This document shows positions 32,117 to 41,199 of a stretch of DNA of 64,000 bases, in pieces (position 1 is the stretch's first letter; every line of letters starts with the position of its first letter). Source of the stretch: Methanofollis aquaemaris (GTDB lineage: Archaea; Halobacteriota; Methanomicrobia; Methanomicrobiales; Methanofollaceae). The notes beneath the pieces are model-generated. The model was given only the letters and a program-made list of their open reading frames with translations, had not been told where the DNA came from and did no database searches. Made by a program: the position numbers and the translations under genes. The stretch lies in NCBI RefSeq assembly GCF_017357525.1, contig NZ_CP036172.1, positions 124,001 to 188,000 of the forward strand, read 5' to 3'.

Positions 32117-33919
32117 ATGGCACCGCTCTCCGTCCTCTACATCGACGACGATCCGGGTCTCCTTGAGATAGGCAAGATCTTCCTTGAGCGGAGCGGGGAG
32201 CTTACCGTCACCACCTGCGAATGCCCGCTGGAGGCGAGCGAGATCCTCTCCGGGAAACACGTTGACGCCATCATCTCCGACCACCTGATGCCCGGGATGG
32301 ACGGGATCCGGCTCCTCCGGCACCTCAGGCAGCATGGCACCATGACACCTTTCATCATGTTCACCGGGAAAGGGTGCGAAGAGGTTGCCATCGACGCATT
32401 GAACAGCGGCGCTGACTTCTACATCAGGAAAGAAGGGAGCCCCGAGCAACAGTTTGCCGAGATCGGCAATACGATCAAGCGTGCTGTCGCCGGGAGACGA
32501 GCAGAAGAGACATTCAAAAAGAACGAAGAATTGTATCAGTGGCTATCCGGGAATGCACCTCCCGAGATCGTTGAGAACCTCAACGAGGTATTCTATGTCC
32601 TGGATAAAAACGCCACAGTTACCTATGTCTCCCCGAATATCGAGTCTATAGGCGGCTATCCTGCTTCCGCGGTGATCGGGAGGTCCTATGTCGACCTCGT
32701 CCACCCCGACGACAGGACCGGACGGCTTCTGCAGTTCGGTTCAAGCCTCGCCGGAAGCAACGAAGCGACCGAATATCGCTTTCTCAAAGCGGACGGCAGT
32801 GCGACCTGGGTGAAGACGGCTGCCCGTCCGATACTCAGGGAAGGCCGTTTAATCGGTATTCAGGGTATTCTTACGGATATCACCAGCCTGAAAACGATGG
32901 AAGAAGCGTTGCGGGAGAGCGAGGAGCAGTACCGTGACCTTGCAGTGAATGCGCCGATCGGTATCCTCACCTGCGACATCGAAGGATGCATCACCTACAT
33001 CAACCGGTGTGGTCTGGATCTCCTCGGGGCGCCCGGAGAGGAGGAGGCTCCCGCCGTCAACCTCCTGAAGTATCCCCCTCTGGTCCAGAACGGATTCTCA
33101 GGGCTACTTCGAAAAGCCATGGAGTCGGGGGTGTCCATCCCCCCCCTCGATGGAGAATATTGCAGCAGTTGGGAAAAAAAAGCCCACTACAGGGTACATA
33201 TCTCGCCGATCGCCAATCAGGAAACCGTCACCGGTGCCCGGATCATCCTGGACAATATATCAGAGCAGAAAAGATCTGAGATCGCTCTCAATAACGCAAA
33301 CAAGAAACTCCAGCTCCTCTCGGAGATCACCCGCCACGATATCCTGAACCAGATCATGGTGGTCCAGGGATTCCTGCAATTTGCAGAGAAGATGAGTGTC
33401 GATGCCGTTCAGGCGGGCCACCTCGGGAAAGTGAAGGGTGCGGCGGAAGCCATCAGGCGTCAGATCGAGTTCACCCGCGAGTATGAACGACTGGGCGTGA
33501 AAGAACCTGCCTGGCTCTCCCTGGGCGGTCTGATAGAAAAGATCGTCGATGCGCCGATCCCCATCAGGTGCGACCGTCCCGACGTCTCGATCTATGCCGA
33601 TCCGATGGTCGAACGGGTCTTTTCGAACCTGATGGACAACACCATCCGCCATGCCCAAGGAGCAACCGCCGTGCATGTCAGGTGTTCGAAGACCGGATCC
33701 GGCCTCCTGATCCTCTGGGAAGACGATGGTCCGGGTGTCCCGGAGGACCAGAAAGAGCGGATCTTCGAGCGCGGCTGTGGGAAGAACAGCGGTTTTGGCC
33801 TCTTCCTTGCACGGGAGATCCTCGAGATCACCGGGATCGGCATCACCGAGGCGGGTCGGCCCGGCAGAGGGGCGAGGTTCGAGATCCTGGTGCCTGAAGG
33901 CGGGTACAGGTTCATATGA
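32117..33919 (+). CDS. Receiver-PAS-PAS hybrid sensor histidine kinase
   Basis: A 600-residue soluble signalling protein. A receiver domain (about 5-120) has YIDDDPG, phospho-acceptor SDHLMPGMDG and conserved FYIRKEG. Two PAS domains follow (about 150-265 and 275-395). The kinase core has ITRHDILNQIMV with the H-box histidine, NLMDNTIRHA, DDGPGVPEDQKERIF and GFGLFLAREI. No membrane segment is seen, so it likely senses a cytoplasmic cue. This domain order is common in Methanomicrobiales. Confidence 0.9.
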   Translation: MAPLSVLYIDDDPGLLEIGKIFLERSGELTVTTCECPLEASEILSGKHVDAIISDHLMPGMDGIRLLRHLRQHGTMTPFIMFTGKGCEEVAIDALNSGADFYIRKEGSPEQQFAEIGNTIKRAVAGRRAEETFKKNEELYQWLSGNAPPEIVENLNEVFYVLDKNATVTYVSPNIESIGGYPASAVIGRSYVDLVHPDDRTGRLLQFGSSLAGSNEATEYRFLKADGSATWVKTAARPILREGRLIGIQGILTDITSLKTMEEALRESEEQYRDLAVNAPIGILTCDIEGCITYINRCGLDLLGAPGEEEAPAVNLLKYPPLVQNGFSGLLRKAMESGVSIPPLDGEYCSSWEKKAHYRVHISPIANQETVTGARIILDNISEQKRSEIALNNANKKLQLLSEITRHDILNQIMVVQGFLQFAEKMSVDAVQAGHLGKVKGAAEAIRRQIEFTREYERLGVKEPAWLSLGGLIEKIVDAPIPIRCDRPDVSIYADPMVERVFSNLMDNTIRHAQGATAVHVRCSKTGSGLLILWEDDGPGVPEDQKERIFERGCGKNSGFGLFLAREILEITGIGITEAGRPGRGARFEILVPEGGYRFI

Positions 33920-34179
33920 GTCCTGAAACCGGGTCACGCTTTTCAGTTTCCAACCGTTCGCCTCTCCCTGTCGACCAGAAAGGCGTGAGGATCAGTATCA
34001 TCGTCTCGCTGCTGTTATCAATATCACTATTTTCAACGGCGGCACCCTCTTCTTTGACCTTGTAGGCACACCGTTGTTCGCATGCGTTCGCCACGCAGAA
34101 GAGACCGCAGTCGATGAAAACGACCACAAAGCACTTGATGCATTGTATGCCACCCCTTTTACAGAGGAAAGGTCGTCTA

Positions 34180-35274
34180 ATGAACCAGTCCACATCCCGG
34201 TGCGGAGAGCAGCACTCCCATACGCTTGAAGACCTTGGCTGGGCGGAGGAGCACGATGCGGCATTCTCAAAGTACACCGGGCCGTATGTGCCGGGCCGCG
34301 TGGCCTGCCGGCAGAAGACCGTGTGGGACGTTCTCGTCGACGGTGGGTCCATCACAGCGGGGATCTCCGGAGCTCTGCGGAAACTCGGCCGCTTTCCAGC
34401 GGTTGGAGATTTCGTCGTATTGCTCGATCAGCCGGAGGCCGGCACCTCGACGATCGTTGATATCCTCCCGCGCAAGACTCTCTTTGCACGGGGGGCATCG
34501 GGGCGTGAAAGCACCGACCAGGTCATTGCGGCGAATATCGATACGGTCTTTATCGTCACGGCCGCCGGCCATGACCTCAACGTCCGCCGGATAGAACGCT
34601 TTCTCGCGATCGCCCACTCATCGGGTGCCCGCCCCGTTATCGTCATCAATAAATCCGATCTGGCGGACGACCCCGCATCGCTCGCCGACGGGATCGCTTC
34701 GGTCTCTCCCGGTATACCGGTCATTCCAATCAGCGCCGCGAGCGGAGAGGGTGTCGACCGGCTTGACCCGTACCTCCCGCCGGGAACAACGGTCGCTCTC
34801 ATTGGTTCGTCTGGCGTCGGCAAGTCCACCCTGATCAACCGGCTCATGGGCTGTCCGGTGCAGGAGACCTCGCATACCCGGGACTATGACGAGAAAGGGC
34901 GGCACACCACGACCGTCCGCCAGCTCTTCGTCCTGGAAGGCGGGGCGCTCATGATAGACAACCCCGGCCTGAGGGAGGTCGGCATCGGTACGGCAGCTGC
35001 CGGTATTGCTGGTACATTCCCCGATATTCTCGAACTGGCGGAGGGCTGCCGGTTCTCGGACTGCCGGCACGAACAGGAGCCGGGCTGTGTGGTGCAGGCG
35101 GCCGTGAGGGACGGAGCCCTCTCTGCAGCACGGCTGGAGAATTTTCACCGGCTCATGCGAGAACTCGAATTCGAACGGGATAAAGCGGAGATCGGGCTGG
35201 TGAGGCTTGAGAAGAAACGCTGGAAAGAAATCGGAAAATCTGCCCGAGATATCTGGAAGATAAAAGGGAAGTAA
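34180..35274 (+). CDS. rsgA: Ribosome small-subunit GTPase RsgA (YjeQ)
   Basis: A 364-residue circularly permuted GTPase. G4 NKSD comes before G1 GSSGVGKSTL and G3 DNPGLRE, the RsgA order. An OB-fold occupies the N-terminus (about 30-100), and the C-terminal zinc site is CRFSDCRHEQEPGC. In bacteria RsgA helps 30S maturation; in archaea it is patchy and probably acquired. AGAGGAAAGG precedes the ATG at 34180, so the frame opening at 34114 is not used. Confidence 0.9.
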   Translation: MNQSTSRCGEQHSHTLEDLGWAEEHDAAFSKYTGPYVPGRVACRQKTVWDVLVDGGSITAGISGALRKLGRFPAVGDFVVLLDQPEAGTSTIVDILPRKTLFARGASGRESTDQVIAANIDTVFIVTAAGHDLNVRRIERFLAIAHSSGARPVIVINKSDLADDPASLADGIASVSPGIPVIPISAASGEGVDRLDPYLPPGTTVALIGSSGVGKSTLINRLMGCPVQETSHTRDYDEKGRHTTTVRQLFVLEGGALMIDNPGLREVGIGTAAAGIAGTFPDILELAEGCRFSDCRHEQEPGCVVQAAVRDGALSAARLENFHRLMRELEFERDKAEIGLVRLEKKRWKEIGKSARDIWKIKGK

Positions 35275-35363
35275 CGGCAATCCGTTGCAGTACCGATTGC
35301 AAATCGGACCCCGCATCTCCCGGCGGGAAAGGAGGGCCCGTCAGGAGAGGGAAAGGGTCTGTG

Positions 35364-35540
35364 TTATAGCCTTCCGGAAGGGAAGATCAGCCGCTCTGTG
35401 AACTCAAGGAGGGCCTTCGCCTCTGGATTGTCAGCGATCTCCGGCCGAAAAGAGAGGGTTTGAGACTCTACTCCCAGGTAATTCCTGTCCGCGTTGCTGA
35501 ACGCACCCCGGATGGTCGGGACACGATCACGCACCCTCAC
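35364..35540 (-). CDS. Possible small protein, coupled to the DUF1848 gene
   Basis: A 58-residue frame whose GTG start overlaps the stop of the DUF1848 gene (GTGA). It reads MRVRDRVPTIRGAFSNADRN and ends LLEFTERLIFPSGRL. Third positions are GC-rich. Below usual size limits and of unknown family; it may be a remnant. Confidence 0.4.
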   Translation of the reverse strand: MRVRDRVPTIRGAFSNADRNYLGVESQTLSFRPEIADNPEAKALLEFTERLIFPSGRL

Positions 35541-36505
35541 TCCCCCGTCTGCACCAGCCCCTCCCCCTCAACCCGGTGCCTCTCATAGTTCCGCCGCACC
35601 GCCCCTTCGGCCGAGTTCGCATAGCAGTAGCGACAGAGATGAGGGCATGTCGAGTAGGCGCCGATGTCCTTGCTCCGGATGCAGCCGCAACTGTCCCTCT
35701 GGCCTTTTTCCTTCAGGCTCTTCGAGGGGACAATCTTCCCGAAGAGGTCGCGCTGCGGCGGCGGCCCGAGGAATGCCGTCAACGCGGGGTCGTCGGGGAA
35801 GAGACGGGGGAAGAGACGGCGGAGGAGGTGGTCGTCGACGCACCTGTTCTTCTTTACCCCATAGGCCGAGAGGTCCACCTCCTCCGCACAGGTGGCGAGG
35901 GCAAGATTCCAGTCCCTGTTCAGTGCGGCGAGGCCCTCCGCAAAGGCCCGCATCTCCTCAAGCCCGAACTCGCGGTAGCTCCCGCCGAGACGCCGCTTCA
36001 CCGCACGGTAGGCGTCGATGTCGGCAAAGCTGAAGACCAGGCGTTCGGTCGAGGCGTGGATGCGGTCCCCCACACCCTTCACCCGTGCGAGGAGTTTCTC
36101 GACGGTAAGGTCGTCGGAGAGGAGGAGGGGGTCGAAGCGCCAGATCACCCGCTCCTTTCCCACCCTCTCCGCAAGCGCCCTGAAGGTCTCGACACGCTCG
36201 TCGAGAGGGGGCAGGCCGGGCTCGAGCCCCTCCCTCTCGTAGTCGTTGAGGGTGTACTGGAAGTAATAGTGGTACCCCATCCTCTCGATCTCGTCGAGGT
36301 GCGGCATCAGGGGGGCCGGGTTCTTCGTCCAGAATACGAACACCCTCGCCTTCTCAAACGAAACCGTCTGGGAGAAATTCCTGTTGAAGGGGTTCGTCCA
36401 GACCGCATACCCGGCCCGCAGCCTGTTCATGAGCCATTCAGTGTAGAAAGCCGGGATATCTGTCGCCCGACTCGCCGAGATGATCACGGGCGTTACTGTC
36501 TTCAT
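35537..36505 (-). CDS. DUF1848 family protein
   Basis: A 322-residue protein starting MKTVTPVIISASRATDIPAF, the family signature, with FVFWTKNPAPLMPHLDEI next. Near the C-terminus CPHLCRYCYAN gives a C-x3-C-x2-C cluster as in radical-SAM enzymes, plus CGCIRSKDIGAYSTC. The family is thought to be Fe-S linked; its reaction is unknown. It lies 30 bases after the SDR gene on the same strand. Confidence 0.85.
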   Translation of the reverse strand: MKTVTPVIISASRATDIPAFYTEWLMNRLRAGYAVWTNPFNRNFSQTVSFEKARVFVFWTKNPAPLMPHLDEIERMGYHYYFQYTLNDYEREGLEPGLPPLDERVETFRALAERVGKERVIWRFDPLLLSDDLTVEKLLARVKGVGDRIHASTERLVFSFADIDAYRAVKRRLGGSYREFGLEEMRAFAEGLAALNRDWNLALATCAEEVDLSAYGVKKNRCVDDHLLRRLFPRLFPDDPALTAFLGPPPQRDLFGKIVPSKSLKEKGQRDSCGCIRSKDIGAYSTCPHLCRYCYANSAEGAVRRNYERHRVEGEGLVQTGE

Positions 36506-36535
36506 GCCGTCGCGAAAAAAGAGTTGAGCCTGATC

Positions 36536-37366
36536 TCAAAAATACGTCCCCTTCTTCTCAAACGCCTCCCGCCGCTCACGCGCCATCTGGAACAACCGCT
36601 CTTCTGCTTCCCGGTCGCCGAGGATATACTCCTTCCAGAGATCAGTATACGGATCCTCGGGCACGACGATGATCCCCTTCTGCTCCGCCACCCTGTCCAG
36701 GATGAAAGCCGCCGCTTTCTCGACAGGATAGGCATCGTCCGGAACCCGCAGGTCGCCGTGGGCCTTGCCGTCGATGCTCTTGTTGAAGATCGCGGTCGCG
36801 ATATTGGCCGGACAGATGGTCGAGAAGTGGAGCCCCTTCTCTGCAAACTCGTACTTCAGGCACTCGGTCATGCCGGTCACCCCATATTTCGTGAGAGAGT
36901 AGAGCGCCTGGAACGGAGGCGGGATGATGCCTGCGATCGAACTGGTGTTCACGATATGGCCCGACCCCTGCCCGAGCATGATCGGCACCGCAGCATGCAC
37001 CCCGTAGATGACGCTCCAGAGATTGGTATCGATGATCGTCTTCCAGTCCTCCAGGGTGGCCTGCTCGAAGGGGAGGGTGCCGCCCACCCCGGCGTTGTTG
37101 AACAAGAAGTCCAGTCTTCCGGCCTCCGCTGCCGTCCCCTCGATGCCCTTCTGCACCTGCTCCTGCTTCGTCACGTCCATGACGAGCGTGCGGACGCGGT
37201 CCCCGTACGCCGAGAGTTGATCCGCCGCCCGTGCGATCTTCTCCGGGTTGCGCCCGGCCATGTAGACGGTCGCCCCCCTCTTCAGCAGTTCCTCGCTCAC
37301 CGCATACCCGATCCCGGAGTTCGCCCCGGTGACGATAGCGATCTTTCCCGTGTAATACTCATCCAT
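36536..37366 (-). CDS. Short-chain dehydrogenase/reductase
   Basis: A 276-residue SDR. IAIVTGANSGIGYAV binds NAD(P); NNAG, the catalytic serine region NTSSIAGI and YSLTKYG (YxxxK) are all present. A C-terminal extension goes beyond the core fold. GAGAGGTGAG stands before the ATG at 37366, 12 bases after the acetoacetate-decarboxylase-like gene. Substrate likely a hydroxy/keto compound shared with its neighbour. Confidence 0.87.
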   Translation of the reverse strand: MDEYYTGKIAIVTGANSGIGYAVSEELLKRGATVYMAGRNPEKIARAADQLSAYGDRVRTLVMDVTKQEQVQKGIEGTAAEAGRLDFLFNNAGVGGTLPFEQATLEDWKTIIDTNLWSVIYGVHAAVPIMLGQGSGHIVNTSSIAGIIPPPFQALYSLTKYGVTGMTECLKYEFAEKGLHFSTICPANIATAIFNKSIDGKAHGDLRVPDDAYPVEKAAAFILDRVAEQKGIIVVPEDPYTDLWKEYILGDREAEERLFQMARERREAFEKKGTYF

Positions 37367-37378
37367 ACTTCTCACCTC

Positions 37379-38173
37379 TCATTCGATGACCCTCGCACCC
37401 ATCGCGTGCAGGACGGCCCGTCCCTCGGTCAGCACCGCCTGCGTCACCCGTTTGACCGGGAGCGCGGCAAGACTGTTGATGATGTAATATTGAGCCGGAT
37501 TTTGCATCGGGGTCAGCTCGGTCCACCGAAGACTGCCTGTTCCCGCCTGTGCCGATTCCACCTCGACACCCTGGGGGTAGAGGACGAACTGGCTCAACTC
37601 CGCTCCGGGTGCTCCCACCTTCGGGATATACCGCCACCCAAGAGTGTTCACGGACGCAAACTGAGACTTCAAGACGTCCAGTTCCTCCCCGGCGATCGGC
37701 CCGGCGGCCTCGAAGTCCATGGTGAGGAAAGTGTTCCCCTCGTAGCTGATCGTCGTGGCATAGTGCGGCCTGACAATGTGCAGGTCTTCAATGTCTGCAT
37801 GAATTTTCGGGATGCCGGTCTGCTCCCGCCCGCCGAGGATGGGGGCGGTCTTGTTCTCCCAGACCACCAGCGTGTACGCACCGTCCAGGCGGTCTTTCTT
37901 TCCGTGAAACCTGACCGGCGCCGCCACATTGATGAGGTTGTACTGTCCCCCCTGCATCCAGTTGATCTCGGTGAATTTGCTGAAAGAGACCTGCACCTCA
38001 GGGGCCAACAACTCAAACCCTTCCGGGATATAATTTTCAAGACCTTTTCTGTCGGTTTCATAACTGAGAACCAGAGATGTCGATCGTTGCGTGACGATCG
38101 TCTCGGGATCGAATTTGCCGCCTCCGAAATGGGCGGGCATCAGGTACGTGAAGTCGTTCTGTGGTCTGAACAT
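37379..38173 (-). CDS. Acetoacetate decarboxylase-like protein
   Basis: A 264-residue protein of the ADC family. [20 protein letters not shown] and [14 protein letters not shown] match the family, the lysine in GIPK being at the Schiff-base position. Many members act on other beta-keto acids. A GTG at 38191 could extend it by six residues, but GATATATATT at 38206-38215 puts the transcript start near 38180, so the ATG at 38173 is favoured. Confidence 0.78.
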   Translation of the reverse strand: MFRPQNDFTYLMPAHFGGGKFDPETIVTQRSTSLVLSYETDRKGLENYIPEGFELLAPEVQVSFSKFTEINWMQGGQYNLINVAAPVRFHGKKDRLDGAYTLVVWENKTAPILGGREQTGIPKIHADIEDLHIVRPHYATTISYEGNTFLTMDFEAAGPIAGEELDVLKSQFASVNTLGWRYIPKVGAPGAELSQFVLYPQGVEVESAQAGTGSLRWTELTPMQNPAQYYIINSLAALPVKRVTQAVLTEGRAVLHAMGARVIE

Positions 38174-38204
38174 GGAGATATCCTCTGCCACATAATATCC
38201 AATC

Positions 38205-38216
38205 AGATATATATTC
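38205..38216 (-). promoter_or_regulatory. TATA box of the ADC-SDR-DUF1848 operon
   Basis: AATATATATCT on the minus strand, 32-43 bases before the ATG at 38173, is the strongest TATA box in this part of the window. Confidence 0.5.
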
Positions 38217-38475
38217 TTAAAGGTCTGTCACTCTGGCTGCCGGATTTTGAAAATTTTTGGGCATAGAGATCGAATTCGTACCGGAGACGCGGCCAGAAAG
38301 TATGTCGGCACGACAAAACCGATGTCGCCAGGCAGCAGAGCGCGCGCATCTATAAATAATGCATGAATGATAACCTGGCGATCGACCGCATTCGGATATC
38401 CGGTGCCGAATATCTTTCAGGAGGAATGGGCCTCTGGCATTCGAGGGTCAGCAGAAGAAAAAAACCGATTCAAGA
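38217..38475. other. Divergent intergenic region
   Basis: No gene seen. CTATAAATAAT at about 38350-38360 is a TATA candidate for the membrane protein gene at 38476, giving a leader of about 95 bases. Confidence 0.35.
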
Positions 38476-39075
38476 ATGAAGAAGGAATCCGATCTTTCTC
38501 TTGAGGTTGTCATCTTGCTTATCTTCGGAGTATTCATGCTCCTCTTCGGCCTGCTCCTCTTCTGGATCCATACCGGCGCACTCCCTTATGCGCCGGACAG
38601 CACCTACGGGCTCTTTCTCGTCATCGTCTCTTTGCAGGTCATCACGATGGGAAAGACTCCTTTCGGCGATCTCCGCCGTTCGTGGCCGGTCATAATTCTG
38701 GGCATCTGCACGGCGATCATCGGGATGGTCGCCTGTTTCATTCCCGGAACTCTGACGACACTCGTCCGCCTCCTTGTGGGAGGTATGCTTTTTCTCGGAG
38801 GGACCGCACTTCTTGTGCAGTTGTTCGTCTTCGAAGAGAAGGCCAGGACATGGATGAAGATCTCCGGGATATTACGGCACCTGACGGTTGCCTGTGCCTC
38901 TGTGTATCTACTGTCGGTAGTTTTAGGTCTTGTGACGCTCCTTCCCGGCATCACGACCGATCCGCAGACCGCAGTGCTTCTCATCCTCTACGGCATCGGT
39001 TTCTTCTATCTCTCGTGGAGTCTTCAGAGGGTCAACGAATTGTATCCTCCTGAAAAAAGAGAACAGCCGGCATGA
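38476..39075 (+). CDS. HdeD/DUF308-like membrane protein 1
   Basis: A 199-residue protein with six hydrophobic segments in three pairs (about 10-35, 45-60, 72-90, 98-118, 135-158, 165-182). Short loops and glycine-rich helices such as LLVGGMLFLGGTALL resemble HdeD/DUF308 proteins. The following gene starts inside its stop codon (ATGA) and is a clear paralogue, so the two may form a heteromeric membrane unit. Confidence 0.65.
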   Translation: MKKESDLSLEVVILLIFGVFMLLFGLLLFWIHTGALPYAPDSTYGLFLVIVSLQVITMGKTPFGDLRRSWPVIILGICTAIIGMVACFIPGTLTTLVRLLVGGMLFLGGTALLVQLFVFEEKARTWMKISGILRHLTVACASVYLLSVVLGLVTLLPGITTDPQTAVLLILYGIGFFYLSWSLQRVNELYPPEKREQPA

Positions 39076-39692
39076 TTACCATGACGTCAGACAATCCTCA
39101 TCCAACGGACCGTTCCGGATTGTTCAGGGATGTCTCTCTCCCGCTCTCAGTTGCAATCCTCATCCTGGTCGGGACGCTCCTCGTCCTCCTTGGATTCCTG
39201 CTCTTCCCGGTAAACCTGGGGATGATCCCGTTCTCCCCGGACGGTCAGTTGGGTCTGCTGATGGTCGTCATGGCCATCCAGATGATGGCCCTGGGAGAGA
39301 CGCCGATGGGCCAGTATACGCGCTCGTGGTTCCTGATTGCCGTAGGAATCGTATTTGCCGCGATGGGGATTGTCTCGTGTGTCGTTCCAGGCATTTTGAC
39401 CGGGGTGATCCAGATCCTTCTCGGGCTCCTGAACATCCTCGGGGGAGGCGTCCTGCTGACAAAGCGGTTTTTTCCGCTGCTGCACGGCACCGGAAACGCT
39501 CCGGCCGGTCCACTTCCCCCCGGCCTGAAAAATCTCCTGGTCACCCAGACGGTGCTGAACGTCGTCGCGATTGCTTTCGGCATCACCATGCTCGTGCCGG
39601 GCCTCGTTTCGGGTCTGATCATTGCAGGAATTGTCGTGATCAACGGGCTCCTCCTCTTTGTACTGGGAGATATTCTTCAGAAGATGCAGTAG
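39072..39692 (+). CDS. HdeD/DUF308-like membrane protein 2
   Basis: A 206-residue paralogue of the preceding gene. Shared elements are PFSPDGQLGLLMVVMAIQM against PYAPDSTYGLFLVIVSLQV, and GETPMGQYTRSW against GKTPFGDLRRSW. Six hydrophobic segments are in the same positions. Translational coupling and divergence suggest a tandem duplication followed by specialisation. Function unknown. Confidence 0.65.
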   Translation: MITMTSDNPHPTDRSGLFRDVSLPLSVAILILVGTLLVLLGFLLFPVNLGMIPFSPDGQLGLLMVVMAIQMMALGETPMGQYTRSWFLIAVGIVFAAMGIVSCVVPGILTGVIQILLGLLNILGGGVLLTKRFFPLLHGTGNAPAGPLPPGLKNLLVTQTVLNVVAIAFGITMLVPGLVSGLIIAGIVVINGLLLFVLGDILQKMQ

Positions 39693-39776
39693 GATGTCAG
39701 GACTTACCCGGCGTACCTCGCATGCAGTGACCCGGAGATGCAATATGATCGAGAGCTTCTTCGCTGATTGAGGCGG

Positions 39777-41099
39777 TCAGGCGTCGAGCAACCACTTCCA
39801 GAGCGGGACGCACCTGATCTCTCCTTCCGTCCGTTCCGTATCCTTCGTGATCAGCACCAGATCCTTCACCTTGCCCCCGAACTCCCCGGCAAACTCCCTG
39901 AGTGCATCCATCTCGCGTTCTGGGAGGGCGTCGGTGGAGGTGACATTGATCGCCGTGAGGGTGTTGTCCTGGTTTTTCAGGACAAAATCCACCTCGCCTC
40001 TTTTCTTCCAGTAATAAGGTTCGTAGCCTCGCCGCCGCAGTTCGAGGAAGACGAGGTTCTCGACACATCTCCCTTCGTCCGCCGAGAATGTGAACGAGAC
40101 CGCGTTTCTCAGCCCGGTATCGATGCAGTAGATCTTCTTGTTGTTCCGTGCCTGCACCTTCAGGGAATAACTGAAGTACCTGACCTCGAAGAGCACCATC
40201 GCCATCCCGGCATAGTGAATGTATTCCCTGATCGTCGCCGCTTCGATCCCGAGCACCTGCTCCAACTGCCGGTACGAATAGGGCGAAGCGATGTTGGTCA
40301 GGAGATAGGAGAGGAGGGCGCTCATCGCCCTCTGGTTGCGCACCTCGTTCACGCGGACGATGTCGCGGTAGACGATGCTGTCATAGTACGCCCTCAGCTG
40401 ATCGATCTTCACGCTCTCCTCTTTCTGCCGCACGGTCTGCGGAAACCCTCCTTCACGGAGGTACCGCCTGAGATGATGGAGGAGGTCGTACTTCCGGCCA
40501 GTGAGCGCGATCGGATCGCTCCCCACTTCACAACCCTGAAAGAGAAGATACTCCCGGAAATCAAGTGGATAGACCGGGACCGCCAGATATCGCCCGCTGA
40601 TCAGGGTCGAGACTTCAGTGTCGAGGAGATGTGAGGACGACCCGGAGATCACCAGCCCGAACTGATTGCGGTCATAAACTGCTTTGACCCACCGCTCCCA
40701 TCCGGGGACGTTCTGGATCTCGTCGAAGACCAGTACGGCTCCTTCGTCGCTCCAGACTGCTCTTCTATAGGTATCGAGCACCGTCTCCAGCGGGTGGTCC
40801 AGGCCGTCGAGGACAGGTTCGTCGCAGTTGACAAAGAGGATCGATCTCGGGTCGACGCCCTGTTCGTGGATCAGGTCGTGGATCATCTGGTAAAGAAGGG
40901 TGGTCTTACCCGCCCGCCGGACCCCGCTGAGGGCCACGATTTCGCCGGAAGCAAGGTATTGTTTTATCTTCGAGAGATAGCGCTCTCTCCGGACGCCCGT
41001 CTCGAATGCTCTGCCGCTCCACCAGGGATTGAGGGCTACCAGGTGTTCGAGGAGATCGGTCACAAAGTTTCGGGGGGTTATACCCTCGCATAAAGGCAT
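39777..41099 (-). CDS. AAA_14/DUF4143 ATPase
   Basis: A 440-residue protein of the COG1373 type. Walker A GVRRAGKTTLLYQ is near residue 58 and LVFDEIQNVPGWERWVKAVY holds Walker B and the family motif; SGSSSHLL is sensor 1. The C-terminal DUF4143 part (about 215-400) ends in a PD-(D/E)xK-like GEVDFVLKN. The family is widespread in archaea; role poorly known. It is monocistronic and convergent with the membrane pair. Confidence 0.88.
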   Translation of the reverse strand: MPLCEGITPRNFVTDLLEHLVALNPWWSGRAFETGVRRERYLSKIKQYLASGEIVALSGVRRAGKTTLLYQMIHDLIHEQGVDPRSILFVNCDEPVLDGLDHPLETVLDTYRRAVWSDEGAVLVFDEIQNVPGWERWVKAVYDRNQFGLVISGSSSHLLDTEVSTLISGRYLAVPVYPLDFREYLLFQGCEVGSDPIALTGRKYDLLHHLRRYLREGGFPQTVRQKEESVKIDQLRAYYDSIVYRDIVRVNEVRNQRAMSALLSYLLTNIASPYSYRQLEQVLGIEAATIREYIHYAGMAMVLFEVRYFSYSLKVQARNNKKIYCIDTGLRNAVSFTFSADEGRCVENLVFLELRRRGYEPYYWKKRGEVDFVLKNQDNTLTAINVTSTDALPEREMDALREFAGEFGGKVKDLVLITKDTERTEGEIRCVPLWKWLLDA

Positions 41100-41199
41100 G
41101 GTTTTGACTGGTTATAACCTCCCGAAATTGAGTCGGCCCATCGGACGCTCTCCTCCCGGTCTCGGCCGGGGCCGCTCTTCATTCCATGAAGGCACAGCC

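Noticed and set aside
33912-34355. 147-residue minus frame between kinase and rsgA
   Set aside because: It overlaps the well supported start of rsgA and shows no family; only a hydrophobic, Cys-rich patch caught attention.
35576-38266. 896-residue plus-strand frame
   Set aside because: It runs antisense through DUF1848, SDR and ADC-like genes, all with clear family motifs.
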